Source of the DNA: Sphingomonas sp. Leaf242
Lineage (GTDB): Bacteria > Pseudomonadota > Alphaproteobacteria > Sphingomonadales > Sphingomonadaceae
Length of the DNA: 64,000 nucleotides
Direction: 5' to 3'
Assembly (NCBI RefSeq): GCF_001422045.1
Contig: NZ_LMLW01000007.1
Location: forward strand, 496,001 to 560,000
The translations under genes were made by a program, and so were the position numbers. Shown piece by piece: positions 27,407-36,604 of the stretch; positions within the stretch are counted from its first letter, which is position 1; every line of letters starts with the position of its first letter. The notes beneath the pieces were generated by a model that did no database searches, was not told the origin of the DNA, and saw only the letters and a program-made list of their open reading frames with translations.

Positions 27407-28167
27407 AGATCACGATCCTCGGCTCCGGCACATCCTCCGGCGTGCCGAGGATCGGCAACGACTGGGGCGAATGCGATCCGACCGAGCCGCGCAACCGGCG
27501 CACGCGTGCGTCCGCGATCGTCGAGCATGACGGTACGCGGATCCTGATCGATACAAGTCCGGACATGCGCGAGCAGTTGCTGGCAGCCGATGTAGACCGG
27601 GTCGATGCGGTGATCTGGACGCACGATCACGCCGATCATTGCCACGGCATCGACGATCTCCGCCAACTTTTCCACGCAGCCGGAGAGCCTGTTCGTGGCT
27701 ACGCCCGGTCGTTCACGCTGGCAGCGCTCGACGCGCGCTTTACCTACGCCTTTCACGGTCGCCCCGGCTATCCGCCGACGATCGCCGCCGAAGTCCTGCC
27801 TGATCGGTTAACGATCGGTGGGATCGATATTTCGGTGACCGACCAGCCGCACGGTAGTATCCATGCCGCCGGCCTGCGGTTCGAGGCAGCCGGAGTCTCG
27901 ATCGGATACGCGACCGATTTTAACCTGATGACCGACGACATGGCCAGCCTGTATCAGGATCTGGACATCTGGGTGGTCGACGCACTCCGCCGGCGACCGC
28001 ATCCGACCCACATGGAACTTCCCGCCGTGCTTGCTTGGGTGGAGCGCCTGACGCCGAAGCGGACCGCGTTGATCCATATGGACAACACGATGGATTATGC
28101 GACGTTGCGTCATGAACTGCCGACCGGCGTCGAGCCTGGCTATGACGGGCTGATCCTGACCGCATGA
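27403..28167 (+). CDS. MBL-fold metallohydrolase (PhnP-like)
   Basis: A 254-residue metallo-beta-lactamase-fold protein. The metal-binding motif is WTHDHADHCHGIDDL, with further ligands in QPHGSIHAAGLRF, YATDFN and LIHMDNTMDY. The opening KITILGSGTSSGVPRIG is shared with PhnP (phosphoribosyl cyclic phosphodiesterase) and similar hydrolases. As the gene follows tatD in most alphaproteobacteria without phosphonate genes nearby, PhnP function should not be assumed. Both ends are 4-base ATGA overlaps. Confidence 0.87.
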   Translation: MKITILGSGTSSGVPRIGNDWGECDPTEPRNRRTRASAIVEHDGTRILIDTSPDMREQLLAADVDRVDAVIWTHDHADHCHGIDDLRQLFHAAGEPVRGYARSFTLAALDARFTYAFHGRPGYPPTIAAEVLPDRLTIGGIDISVTDQPHGSIHAAGLRFEAAGVSIGYATDFNLMTDDMASLYQDLDIWVVDALRRRPHPTHMELPAVLAWVERLTPKRTALIHMDNTMDYATLRHELPTGVEPGYDGLILTA

Positions 28168-28751
28168 CCGACGACCGCGCAGCCCAGTTTGCGCTGTACG
28201 CAGTCATGCTGATCCTGCCGCTGTCGGCCTTGGTCGCGCGCCGATTGCCGTTGAAGCCGGTGCTGAAGATGGCGCTGGCCTGGGTCGCGATCTTCGCGGT
28301 TGGCCTGCTGATCGCGAGCCAGCGGGACCGGCTGTCTGGCTTGAAGTCCATGTTTTCCGACCAGCAGGTGAGCGGAACCGAAACCCGGATTCACATGGCG
28401 GACGACGGGCATTTCTGGGCGGATGTCGATATCGACGGTATCCGCCGCCGGATGCTGATCGATAGTGGTGCGACGACGACTGCCTTGTCGTCCGCTACGG
28501 CCAAGGCCGCCGGTCTGGATAGCGAGAAAAGCCCGTTTCCAGCGATCATCGAGACCGCCAACGGTACGGTATCGGCGCGCACCGCGACTGCAAAAAGCGT
28601 GACGATCGGCACTGTCACCGCAACAAACCTCGGCATCGTCACCTCGCCGGCGTTCGGCGAGACCGACGTGATCGGCATGAACTTCCTGTCGAGGCTGGGA
28701 TCGTGGCGGGTCGAAAATGCCACGCTCGTTCTTACGCCGAACAAACAGTAA
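28164..28751 (+). CDS. Membrane-anchored clan AA aspartic protease (TIGR02281/PerP-like)
   Basis: A 195-residue protein with two N-terminal membrane segments (about residues 8-26 and 36-52) and a single retropepsin-like domain: MLIDSGATTTALSS (catalytic Asp100), then VIGMNFLSRLGSW near the C-terminus. One DSGA motif per chain means that it should act as a homodimer. Caulobacter PerP, which cleaves the polarity protein PodJ, belongs to this type; this is a family relation, not evidence of the same target. Coupled to the MBL hydrolase gene by ATGA. Confidence 0.85.
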   Translation: MTDDRAAQFALYAVMLILPLSALVARRLPLKPVLKMALAWVAIFAVGLLIASQRDRLSGLKSMFSDQQVSGTETRIHMADDGHFWADVDIDGIRRRMLIDSGATTTALSSATAKAAGLDSEKSPFPAIIETANGTVSARTATAKSVTIGTVTATNLGIVTSPAFGETDVIGMNFLSRLGSWRVENATLVLTPNKQ

Positions 28752-28820
28752 GTTTTACATAATGTATATTATCGATCTAGCATTATGCGTTAGATCGCGT
28801 GCTATCAATCGGAGTTCCTG

Positions 28821-29555
28821 ATGATCGAACGGCTCGTTTCCATCATGGCGCGACTGCGTCATCCGGTCGAAGGTTGCGAATGGGATCGCGTTCAGACCTG
28901 GTCGACCATCGCGCCCTACACGATCGAGGAAGCCTATGAGGTCGCGGACGCGATCGCGCGCGATGACCCGGCGGACCTCAAGGACGAACTCGGCGACCTG
29001 CTGCTCCAGGTGGTGTTCCACAGCCGTATCGCCGAGGAGTCCGGCGCGTTCACCTTGGCCGATGTCGTCGCCGCTATCAGCGACAAGATGGAGCGTCGTC
29101 ACCCTCACATATTCGGCGACGCAACCTCCTCGCCAGGTTGGGAAACGATCAAGGCCACCGAGCGCGCGGAGAAATCCGATCACAGCGCTCTCGCCGGCGT
29201 GGCGATCGGCCTGCCCGCCTTGGCTCGTGCGGAAAAATTGCAGAAGCGTGCCGCCCGTGTCGGATTCGACTGGCCGGATGCGGCTGGGCCTCTCGCCAAG
29301 GTTGTCGAGGAAATAGAAGAGGTTCGCGAGGCCGGCTTAGACACGGTAGAAGAGGAAATCGGCGATCTGCTGTTTGCCGTGACCAACTGGGCGCGGCATC
29401 TAGGTGTCGATCCAGAAGCCGCGCTCAGGGCCGGCAACGCCAAGTTCGAAGCACGTTTCCGGGCAATCGAGGTCGATGGCGGCGACGCGTTCGCCGCCAT
29501 GACACTCGATCAGAAGGAAACGCTATGGCAGGTGGTCAAGCATCGCGGCGGCTGA
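28821..29555 (+). CDS. mazG: Nucleoside triphosphate pyrophosphohydrolase
   Basis: Hydrolyses (d)NTPs to monophosphates, removing abnormal nucleotides. The 244-residue protein has two MazG domains. The N-terminal one carries CEWDRVQTWSTIAPYTIEEA (family CPWD-QTH region, here CEWDRVQTW), then YEVADAI and LKDELGDLLLQVVFH. The C-terminal one carries EVREAGLDTVEEEIGDLLFA. Both retain the EExxE and ExxD metal sites. A 69-base AT-rich gap separates it from the previous gene. Its 3-prime end overlaps the convergent hflX gene by 20 bases. Confidence 0.92.
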   Translation: MIERLVSIMARLRHPVEGCEWDRVQTWSTIAPYTIEEAYEVADAIARDDPADLKDELGDLLLQVVFHSRIAEESGAFTLADVVAAISDKMERRHPHIFGDATSSPGWETIKATERAEKSDHSALAGVAIGLPALARAEKLQKRAARVGFDWPDAAGPLAKVVEEIEEVREAGLDTVEEEIGDLLFAVTNWARHLGVDPEAALRAGNAKFEARFRAIEVDGGDAFAAMTLDQKETLWQVVKHRGG

Positions 29556-30828
29556 ATCGGTCGTAGTCGGTCTCGGACAGCCGGACATCGTACGTCGTAT
29601 CGAGCTCGTCGCTGACGCTGCCCAGCACATCGCCGTGCGCATGGAGCCACGCCGCCCCCGCTCCGTCGCTAGCCTCGATCGTGATGCTGTAGCGTCGGTG
29701 GGCGCCGGTGAGCTTCGCCGCCACCTGCTCGATGAGATGCTGGACCCCTTCCCCGCTCAGCGCGGAGATCGCCACGACGTCGTCACGATGTGCTGCCTGC
29801 CCGGCGATCTCGTCATGCGTGTCGGCATCGAGAAGATCGAGCTTGTTCCACACTTCGAAGCGCGGCGTGTTTTCATCGACGCCGATCTCCGCGAGCACGG
29901 TCTCGACGTCGACCCGCTGGGCTTCGGAATCGGGGTGTGCGATGTCGCGGATATGGACGAGCAGGTCGGCCGACACCACCTCCTCCAGCGTCGCCTTGAA
30001 CGCCGCGACAAGCTGCGTCGGCAGGTCGGAGACGAACCCGACCGTGTCCGAGAGGATAGCCTTGTCAATGCCGGGTAGTTGGATCTGCCGCAGCGTCGGA
30101 TCCAGCGTCGCGAACAGCAGGTCCTCCGCCATCACGTCGGCGCCGGTCAGCCGATTGAACAGCGTCGACTTGCCAGCATTGGTGTACCCGACCAGAGCTA
30201 TGACCGGCCAGGGCGCGCGCTGACGGCGTTCGCGATGCAGGCCACGCGTGCGACTGACCTGCTCCAGCTCGCGCTTGAGCCGGGCCATGCGGTCGCGGAT
30301 CAGGCGACGATCGGCCTCGATCTGCGTTTCGCCCGGGCCACCGAGGAAGCCGAAACCGCCCCGCTGACGCTCGAGATGCGTCCAACTGCGGACCAGACGC
30401 CCTGCCTGATAGTCGAGATGCGCGAGTTCGACCTGTAACCGGCCTTCGGCGGTCGCCGCGCGCTCGCCGAAGATCTCGAGGATCAGTCCGGTCCGGTCGA
30501 TGACCTTGGTTTCGAGCGCTTTTTCCAGGTTGCGCTGCTGAATCGGAGTAAGGCTCGCATCGAACACAACGAGCCCCGCCTCCTCCATGCGCACCTGCGT
30601 GGCAAGTAGTTCGACCTGCCCGCTACCGATCAGCGTCGCAGGTTTGGGCTGGCGCACACGATAGGCGATCCGCTCGACGACCTCGACGCCGATCGCCCCG
30701 GCAAGTCCCGCGGTTTCCTCCAGACGCGCATCGACGTCACGTGACGCGTTGCCCTGGTCGGGTAGTACGACGATCGCACGCGTACCGCGGGTGAACTCGT
30801 CCCGATCGCGTTCGAACCCGCTACTCAA
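29536..30828 (-). CDS. hflX: GTPase HflX (ribosome-associated)
   Basis: Splits stalled ribosomes, mainly under heat stress in E. coli. The 430-residue protein has the HflX N-terminal domain ([25 protein letters not shown]), a coiled coil with [17 protein letters not shown], and a G domain with [14 protein letters not shown] (G1), [16 protein letters not shown] (G3) and NKLDLLD (G4). The start is TTG 30828, which overlaps the hfq stop (TTGA). An in-frame ATG closer than residue 80 is absent, so the TTG is preferred. Last gene of the ntr-hfq operon; convergent overlap with mazG. Confidence 0.94.
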   Translation of the reverse strand: MSSGFERDRDEFTRGTRAIVVLPDQGNASRDVDARLEETAGLAGAIGVEVVERIAYRVRQPKPATLIGSGQVELLATQVRMEEAGLVVFDASLTPIQQRNLEKALETKVIDRTGLILEIFGERAATAEGRLQVELAHLDYQAGRLVRSWTHLERQRGGFGFLGGPGETQIEADRRLIRDRMARLKRELEQVSRTRGLHRERRQRAPWPVIALVGYTNAGKSTLFNRLTGADVMAEDLLFATLDPTLRQIQLPGIDKAILSDTVGFVSDLPTQLVAAFKATLEEVVSADLLVHIRDIAHPDSEAQRVDVETVLAEIGVDENTPRFEVWNKLDLLDADTHDEIAGQAAHRDDVVAISALSGEGVQHLIEQVAAKLTGAHRRYSITIEASDGAGAAWLHAHGDVLGSVSDELDTTYDVRLSETDYDRFSRRDA

Positions 30829-31337
30829 TCGTCACCGTCCGCGTCATCTTCGTCATCCGTGTCGGTCGGCTCTTCGGCGAGGTTCAGCGGGCGGGCCGGC
30901 TGGATCGTCGAGACCGCATGCTTATAGACGAGCTGCGCCATGCCCTCGCGCTGAAGCAGCATGCAGAACAGGTCGAAGCCCGCGATCTGGCCCTGCAGCA
31001 TGACGCCGTTGATCAGGAACATCGTCACGCTGTCTTCGGATTTCCGCACGGCGTTGAGGAAGATATCCTGCAACAATGGGTGCTTCTTCTGGCTTTCTCC
31101 CACCGCGTCGACGATTGCCGACACGTCCATGGGGCCAGCTGGCATGATCGTCGAGATGGCATGCTTGTAGATCAGCTGCGACTGACCGTCGCGGCGGAGC
31201 AGAACGGAAAAATTATCGAACCACGTGACGATGCCCTGGAGCTTCACGCCCTTGACGAGGAACATGGTGACCGGCGTCTTGGAGCGCCGGAGTGCGTTCA
31301 GAAACAGATCCTGAAGCGAGCCTGGTTTTTCGGCCAA
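30825..31337 (-). CDS. hfq: RNA chaperone Hfq with two tandem Sm domains
   Basis: Binds small RNAs and mRNAs. At 170 residues it is about twice the classical core and contains two complete Hfq domains, residues 7-69 and 88-150, joined by an 18-residue linker. An acidic tail follows (155-170, mainly D and E). Aligned by eye over 62 positions the two share 38 identical residues. Both keep the LQD-x-FLNA start, the FD-x-F core and the YKHA-x-STI signature (57-60 and 138-141) with the Lys-His that binds uridine. The rim arginines differ (RRSK against RKSE). A trimer of such chains could form the usual six-domain ring. Two-domain Hfq has been reported from Zymomonas, in the same order. It lies 142 bases after ntrX and is coupled to hflX. 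Confidence 0.95.
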   Translation of the reverse strand: MAEKPGSLQDLFLNALRRSKTPVTMFLVKGVKLQGIVTWFDNFSVLLRRDGQSQLIYKHAISTIMPAGPMDVSAIVDAVGESQKKHPLLQDIFLNAVRKSEDSVTMFLINGVMLQGQIAGFDLFCMLLQREGMAQLVYKHAVSTIQPARPLNLAEEPTDTDDEDDADGDD

Positions 31338-31479
31338 TGGGATAACCCTTTGTTTTTGGCGGGACTTTGCCCGCGAGGCGCTGTTTCCCAGCGTCGGAGA
31401 TGCACCCGGTTACCGGGCGCCTTGTGTGATCTATGATCGATGCGGCCATAGTTCCAGAGGGCGGCGAAATTACGGCGCT

Positions 31480-32856
31480 CTATTCGTCGCGTGTTTCGGT
31501 GATCCCGAGCAGTTTCAGTTTCCGATGCAAGGCCGATCGCTCCATGCCGATGAAGCTCGCCGTGCGCGAGATGTTGCCCGAAAACCGCCGGATCTGGACG
31601 CGCAGATATTCGCGCTCGAACGTCTCGCGCGCTTCCCGCAGCGGCGATCCCATGATCGCGGTCGATCCCGCCGACCCGATATCCCCCTGATCGCCGAGCA
31701 CTTCCGCAGGCAGCAGATCGAGATCGATCCGGCCGATCCGATCGCCCGGCGCGAGGATGATTGTACGCTCAACGACGTTGCGAAGCTGGCGGACGTTGCC
31801 GGGCCAGTCGTACGACTGCAACGCGACCATCGCATCGGGCGCGATCTCCGGTGTAGGGACGCGGCGCTCCGACGCATAATGCGCGATAAAATGCTGGACG
31901 AGCGCCGGGATGTCCTCGCGGCGGTCGGACAGTGGCGGGATCGTGACGGGCACGACGTTCAGCCGGTAATAGAGGTCTTCGCGGAAGCGTCCCTCCGCGA
32001 TCTCGAACACGAGGTCGCGCGCTGTGGCCGATACGACCCTGACGTCGACCTTCACCACCCGCGTGCCGCCGACCCGCGTGAAAGCCTGATCGGTGAGCGC
32101 ACGCAGGATACGCGCCTGGGTCGCAATCGGCATGTCGGCGATCTCATCGAGGAACAGCGTCCCGCCATGCGCCTGTTCAAACAGCCCAGGGCGCACCAGA
32201 TCGCCCGCCTCCTCGACGCCGAACAGCTCCTCGTCCATCCGCTCGGGCGTCATCCGCGCCGCGCTGACGATGATGAACGGCGCATCGGTGCGCAGACTCC
32301 AGCCATGCAGCAGCCGCGCCGCCACTTCCTTGCCAACGCCGGCCGCCCCCATGATCAGGACGCGGCTACCGGTCGATGCGACCCGCTTCAACGTCGCGCG
32401 AACCCCGTTGATCGAGCCCGAATTGCCGGTCAGATCGGTCTCGCGGCCGACCGTCGCACGCAACGACGCGACTTCACGGCGGAGGCGTTCGGTCTCGGTC
32501 GCGCGCGCGACCATGATGAGCAGGCGTTCCGCCTCGAACGGCTTTTCGATGAAGTCGGAGGCGCCGCGGCGGATGGCGGCGACAGCGGTGTCTAGATTGC
32601 CGTGGCCGGAGATCACCAGGACCGGGATCGACGGATCGCGGCGCTTGATCTCGTCGAGCAGTTCGAGCCCGTCGAGCCGCGATCCCTGCAGCCAGACGTC
32701 GAGCAGCACGAGCGACGGACGACGCGCGGCGATCGCCTCCAATGCGGAATCGCTGTCGCCAGCGTCGCGCGTCTCATAGCCTTCGTCCTCGAGGACCCCT
32801 GCCACGAGTTCGCGAATGTCACGTTCGTCGTCCACGACGAGAATATCGAGCGCCAT
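31480..32856 (-). CDS. ntrX: Nitrogen assimilation response regulator NtrX
   Basis: A 458-residue regulator: receiver domain (1-120, acceptor Asp in LVLLDVWLQG, Lys in FIEKPFEAE), AAA+ domain with Walker A GAAGVGKE and GGTLFLDEIADMP, and a C-terminal Fis-type helix-turn-helix (GNISRTASFIGMERSALHRK). The sigma-54 contact loop GAFTGA is absent: the corresponding stretch reads GVEEAGDLVRPGLFEQAHGG. This loss is common in alphaproteobacterial NtrX. ATG 32856 lies four bases after the ntrY stop; the TTG before it is less likely. Cognate partner is NtrY. Confidence 0.94.
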   Translation of the reverse strand: MALDILVVDDERDIRELVAGVLEDEGYETRDAGDSDSALEAIAARRPSLVLLDVWLQGSRLDGLELLDEIKRRDPSIPVLVISGHGNLDTAVAAIRRGASDFIEKPFEAERLLIMVARATETERLRREVASLRATVGRETDLTGNSGSINGVRATLKRVASTGSRVLIMGAAGVGKEVAARLLHGWSLRTDAPFIIVSAARMTPERMDEELFGVEEAGDLVRPGLFEQAHGGTLFLDEIADMPIATQARILRALTDQAFTRVGGTRVVKVDVRVVSATARDLVFEIAEGRFREDLYYRLNVVPVTIPPLSDRREDIPALVQHFIAHYASERRVPTPEIAPDAMVALQSYDWPGNVRQLRNVVERTIILAPGDRIGRIDLDLLPAEVLGDQGDIGSAGSTAIMGSPLREARETFEREYLRVQIRRFSGNISRTASFIGMERSALHRKLKLLGITETRDE

Positions 32857-32860
32857 CAAA

Positions 32861-35107
32861 TCATATCCGGTTGCGGGTCATCGTGGCGAGCTGGCCCTCC
32901 CCTGCCAACTCGGGTGCCGATGCCCCTTGGTCGAGCGCGTCCAGCGCCTTGGCGTCGAAGGTCATGGTGACGATTGTACCGCCACCGGGCCGATCGGAAA
33001 AGCCGATCGTACCACAATGCTCCTCGATGATCTTCTTGACGATGGCAAGCCCGAGCCCCGTCCCCCGAGCCCGGGTCGTCACATAGGGTTCCATGATCCG
33101 GTCGCGATCCGGCGGCAGACCGATGCCGGTATCCGCCACCGCGATGCTGACGCTGCGGCCTGGATCCTGGCTGAGCGTCATCGTCACCGAGCCTCCGGGT
33201 TCGCCGCGCGCTTCAACGGCTTCCACCGCGTTCTTGACGATATTGGTGAGCGCCTGACCGATCTGACGGCGGTCGCAGACCAGCGCCAGGCCCGGGTCGT
33301 CGTTGACCAGGTGGAAGCCGATCGCGGGGTGCGCCACCTCATGCAGAAACAGCGCCTGCCGCGCGGCATCGACCAGCGATTCCTCGCGGAACACGGGCTT
33401 GGGCATACGCGCGAACGAGGAGAACTCGTCGACCATCCGGCGGAGATCGCCAACCTGGCGGATGATCGTGTCGGTCAGCCGCGAGAACGTGCCGTCCTGC
33501 ATCTCGGCCTTGGCACCATAGCGGCGCTGGAGCCGTTCGGCGGCAAGCTGGATCGGTGTCAGCGGGTTCTTGATCTCGTGCGCGATCCGTCGCGCCACAT
33601 CGGACCATGCCGCCCGACGCTGGTCTAGCAGCTGCTGCGTGATGTCGTCGAACGTCAGGATCGGGCCGGTGGTCGGTCGCGCGATCCGCACGGCAAGTGT
33701 CCGCATATCGCCTGCCGGCCCGACTTCGACGATCGCCTCGCGATCGCCGCTGTCTAGCATCGCATCGAGTTCGGGAGCGACATCGACCAGTCGACGACCG
33801 ACCAGGCTATCCGTCCCGACGACCGTCGCCAGCAACCCCGTAGCGGAATCGTTCGCGATCGTGATCGTCCGATCTCGGCTCGTCGCGACGACGCCGGCGG
33901 AGACGCCCGCCATCACCGCCTCGATCAACGCGCGGCGGTTCTCCAGCTGACCGTTTGCGGTGACGAGTTCGGTATTCTGTTCTTCCAGCCGCCCCGTCAT
34001 CTGGTTGAAGGCGTTGGCCAGCGTGCCGACCTCGTCGCGGCTGCGCGGGTCCGGCACGCGCGCGGTCAGGTCGCCCTCGGCGACCCGGCGCGCCGCATCG
34101 ACCAGCTCGCCGACCGGCCGCACCAGACGATCCGCCACCGCCAGCGCAATCCAGACCGCAACGCCGACGATCAGCAGTGAAATCAGCAGCAGCGCGGCGT
34201 TGAACCGCAATTGCAAGCTGCGGGCCCGTGCGAGCAGCGATCGGTAACTCGTCAGCACCTCATTCGCGCGCGTGGTCTGCTCGGACAGCGATTTGGTATC
34301 CTCAACGCGGCCCGCGTAGAGGAACAGCTCGTCGGACCCCGGCAGCATCGTGATCGTCTGGATGCGATCGCCGGTGACCGCGACGACCGCGCTCTTGCCC
34401 GATCGCAGCTCGGCGATCGCCGAGGGGGTGACCCGACGCGTGAAATCGATCTCATACGGATTGACGATCGCCAGCGTTTGGATTCCGCGCTGCGGCGACA
34501 GCTTGAACAATGCAGCTTCAGACAGGCTGCGATAATAGACCTGCTGGAGGAACCAGCCGGAGAAGTCAGGGCTCTGGAGCGAGCGTTCGCGAAGATAGGC
34601 GGACATGTCGCTCGCCATCGTCACGGTCGCTTCCTGCCAGCGGTTGAGCTGGCGGGCGTAGGACGACTGGGCGAGGCCGGTCGCGTTCTCAAGCATCCCG
34701 CGTGCCTGATCGGAATACCAGAACTGTACGCCGTACTGGAACAGCAGCGACGCGAAGATCGTGACGAGCAGCATCGGCACCGCGGCGACGATCGAGAACA
34801 GCGCGACAAGCCGGACGTGGAGACGCCCGCCGCCGCCGACGGGCGACCGCGCGGCGCGGCGCATCGCGACACGGCGGCCGAGCAACATCAGGAGCGCGAT
34901 ACCGGGGACGAGATTCGCGACCAGCAGCAACGCGACGAGCGGCGGCGCGAGGAGACGCTGCGGCGCGTCCGTCCCGGTGATCGTGAAGTAGCTTGCGACG
35001 CCGATCGCGACCGCCACGGCCACCACCAGCCCCTCGATCGCGGGCGTCACGGCAAACCGGGTCGGAAGCCCGTCTTCATCCATAGGTAGCGCCGCGGAAG
35101 CGATCAT
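32861..35107 (-). CDS. ntrY: Sensor histidine kinase NtrY
   Basis: Membrane kinase of 748 residues. Hydrophobic segments lie about 24-46, 55-77 and 98-122, then a periplasmic domain of about 180 residues, a fourth membrane helix about 305-328, a HAMP domain (PVGELVDAARRVAEGDLTAR), a PAS region and the kinase core. The phosphorylated histidine is in [17 protein letters not shown]-binding boxes are NIVKNAVEAVE, VADTGIGLPP and GTGLGLAIVKKI. It phosphorylates NtrX, probably in response to nitrogen or redox state; the signal is not settled. ATG 35107 is taken; a second in-frame ATG at 35083 is equally possible. Confidence 0.94.
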   Translation of the reverse strand: MIASAALPMDEDGLPTRFAVTPAIEGLVVAVAVAIGVASYFTITGTDAPQRLLAPPLVALLLVANLVPGIALLMLLGRRVAMRRAARSPVGGGGRLHVRLVALFSIVAAVPMLLVTIFASLLFQYGVQFWYSDQARGMLENATGLAQSSYARQLNRWQEATVTMASDMSAYLRERSLQSPDFSGWFLQQVYYRSLSEAALFKLSPQRGIQTLAIVNPYEIDFTRRVTPSAIAELRSGKSAVVAVTGDRIQTITMLPGSDELFLYAGRVEDTKSLSEQTTRANEVLTSYRSLLARARSLQLRFNAALLLISLLIVGVAVWIALAVADRLVRPVGELVDAARRVAEGDLTARVPDPRSRDEVGTLANAFNQMTGRLEEQNTELVTANGQLENRRALIEAVMAGVSAGVVATSRDRTITIANDSATGLLATVVGTDSLVGRRLVDVAPELDAMLDSGDREAIVEVGPAGDMRTLAVRIARPTTGPILTFDDITQQLLDQRRAAWSDVARRIAHEIKNPLTPIQLAAERLQRRYGAKAEMQDGTFSRLTDTIIRQVGDLRRMVDEFSSFARMPKPVFREESLVDAARQALFLHEVAHPAIGFHLVNDDPGLALVCDRRQIGQALTNIVKNAVEAVEARGEPGGSVTMTLSQDPGRSVSIAVADTGIGLPPDRDRIMEPYVTTRARGTGLGLAIVKKIIEEHCGTIGFSDRPGGGTIVTMTFDAKALDALDQGASAPELAGEGQLATMTRNRI

Positions 35108-35179
35108 CGATGCCCCGATACAACGTCAACCGTTGCCTTTAAACCACATAATGACTGGAAGATTGCCGTTTCGGTGCAA

Positions 35180-36604
35180 TCAGGCGACCGATTCACCGCC
35201 GAGATCGATCCCCAGCGTGTCGAGCCGCTTGCGGAGCGTGTTGCGATTGATCCCCAGCGCGCGGGCCGCGCGCAGCTGATTCTGGCCGTGGCGCGCGAGC
35301 ATCACCTCGATCAGCGGCCGTTCGACTTCGCCGATCACGCGGTCGTACAGGGTGCCATCATCGAGCGCAGCGGGATCCTGGCGCGCGATCCGCTCGATCA
35401 TCGCGCGGACCGCCTGCGCGATGTCGATATCGGGCGCCTCGCTCGCATCGACCTGCGTGCCGAGCATCGTCCGGATCGCCTCGGCGTCGATCACTTCGTC
35501 GCGCGCAAGGACCGCGAGCCGGCGCATGAGGTTCTCGAGCTCGCGCACGTTGCCGGGCCAGGCATGCGCACCGAGCGCGGTGATCGCGTCGGTGGCAAGC
35601 TGACGACGCGGCAATCCCTGGATCGCGGCGTGATCGAGGAAGTGGCGCGCGAGCAAGGCGATATCCTGCCGGCGTTCGCGCAATGCAGGTAGCGCGATCG
35701 GCACGACGTTGAGGCGGTAGAACAAGTCCTCGCGGAACTGGCCGGTCGCGACCTGCGCGGACAGGTCGCGGTTGGTGGCGGCGACGATGCGGACGTCAAC
35801 GCGGATCGTCCGGGCGCCACCGACGCTGGTGAACTCACCCGACTGGAGCACGCGGAGCAAACGGGTCTGCGCTTCCATCGGCATGTCGCCGATCTCGTCG
35901 AGGAACAGCGTGCCACCCGACGCCTGCTCGAACCGGCCCGCATTACGCGTCGCCGCGCCGGTGAAGGCGCCGCGTTCGTGCCCGAACAGTTCGGCCTCGA
36001 TCAGTTCGCGCGGGATCGCCGCCATGTTGATCGCGACGAACGGGGCTGCGCTGCGTGGGCCCAGATCATGGATCGCGCGCGCGACGAGTTCCTTGCCGGT
36101 GCCCGATTCGCCCGAGATCAGCACGGTCAGGTCGTTCGAAACGACGCGCGCGATGATCCGGTACACGTCCTGCATCGCCGCGGAGCGACCGATCAGCGGG
36201 AGCGCGCGGTCCTCGTCGTGGAGCGCGTCCTCCGACACCATACCGCCGCGCGCGAGTGCACCCGTCACGGCGCTGGTCAGGACGTCGAGATCGAACGGCT
36301 TGGGGAGGTACTCGTACGCGCCGACCTCGGCCGCGCGGACCGCGGTGGTCAGCGTGTTCTGTGCGGAGAGGACGATGATCGGCAGCAGCGGGAAGCGCGC
36401 GGCGACGCTGCGGACGTGATCGATGCCGTCGCCATCGGGCAGGATGACGTCGGTGATGAGGACGTCGGGCAGAGACACGGCGAGTGCGCGTTCGAGTTGC
36501 GTCAGGCTGTCGGCGACGGTGACGTCATGGCCGGCGCGGCGCAGCGCCTGCGCGACGACGGTGCGGATCGCGGCGTCGTCGTCGACGACCAGGACGGTGC
36601 TCAT
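35180..36604 (-). CDS. ntrC: Nitrogen regulation response regulator NtrC (NR-I)
   Basis: Sigma-54 activator of nitrogen-scavenging genes, 474 residues. Receiver domain with the acceptor Asp in DVLITDVILPDGDG, AAA+ domain with GESGTGKELVARAIH (Walker A), GHERGAFTGA (sigma-54 contact loop, intact), GGTLFLDEIGDMP (Walker B), and C-terminal Fis-type DNA-binding domain NQLRAARALGINRNTLRKRL. It is coupled to ntrB by an ATGA overlap. A 72-base gap separates it from ntrY, so a separate ntrYX promoter is possible there. Confidence 0.96.
   Translation of the reverse strand: MSTVLVVDDDAAIRTVVAQALRRAGHDVTVADSLTQLERALAVSLPDVLITDVILPDGDGIDHVRSVAARFPLLPIIVLSAQNTLTTAVRAAEVGAYEYLPKPFDLDVLTSAVTGALARGGMVSEDALHDEDRALPLIGRSAAMQDVYRIIARVVSNDLTVLISGESGTGKELVARAIHDLGPRSAAPFVAINMAAIPRELIEAELFGHERGAFTGAATRNAGRFEQASGGTLFLDEIGDMPMEAQTRLLRVLQSGEFTSVGGARTIRVDVRIVAATNRDLSAQVATGQFREDLFYRLNVVPIALPALRERRQDIALLARHFLDHAAIQGLPRRQLATDAITALGAHAWPGNVRELENLMRRLAVLARDEVIDAEAIRTMLGTQVDASEAPDIDIAQAVRAMIERIARQDPAALDDGTLYDRVIGEVERPLIEVMLARHGQNQLRAARALGINRNTLRKRLDTLGIDLGGESVA

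Noticed and set aside
31405..31417. CCCGGT-T-ACCGGG palindrome between ntrX and hfq
   Set aside because: Short GC-rich palindromes are expected by chance here; no second copy or promoter context supports it.
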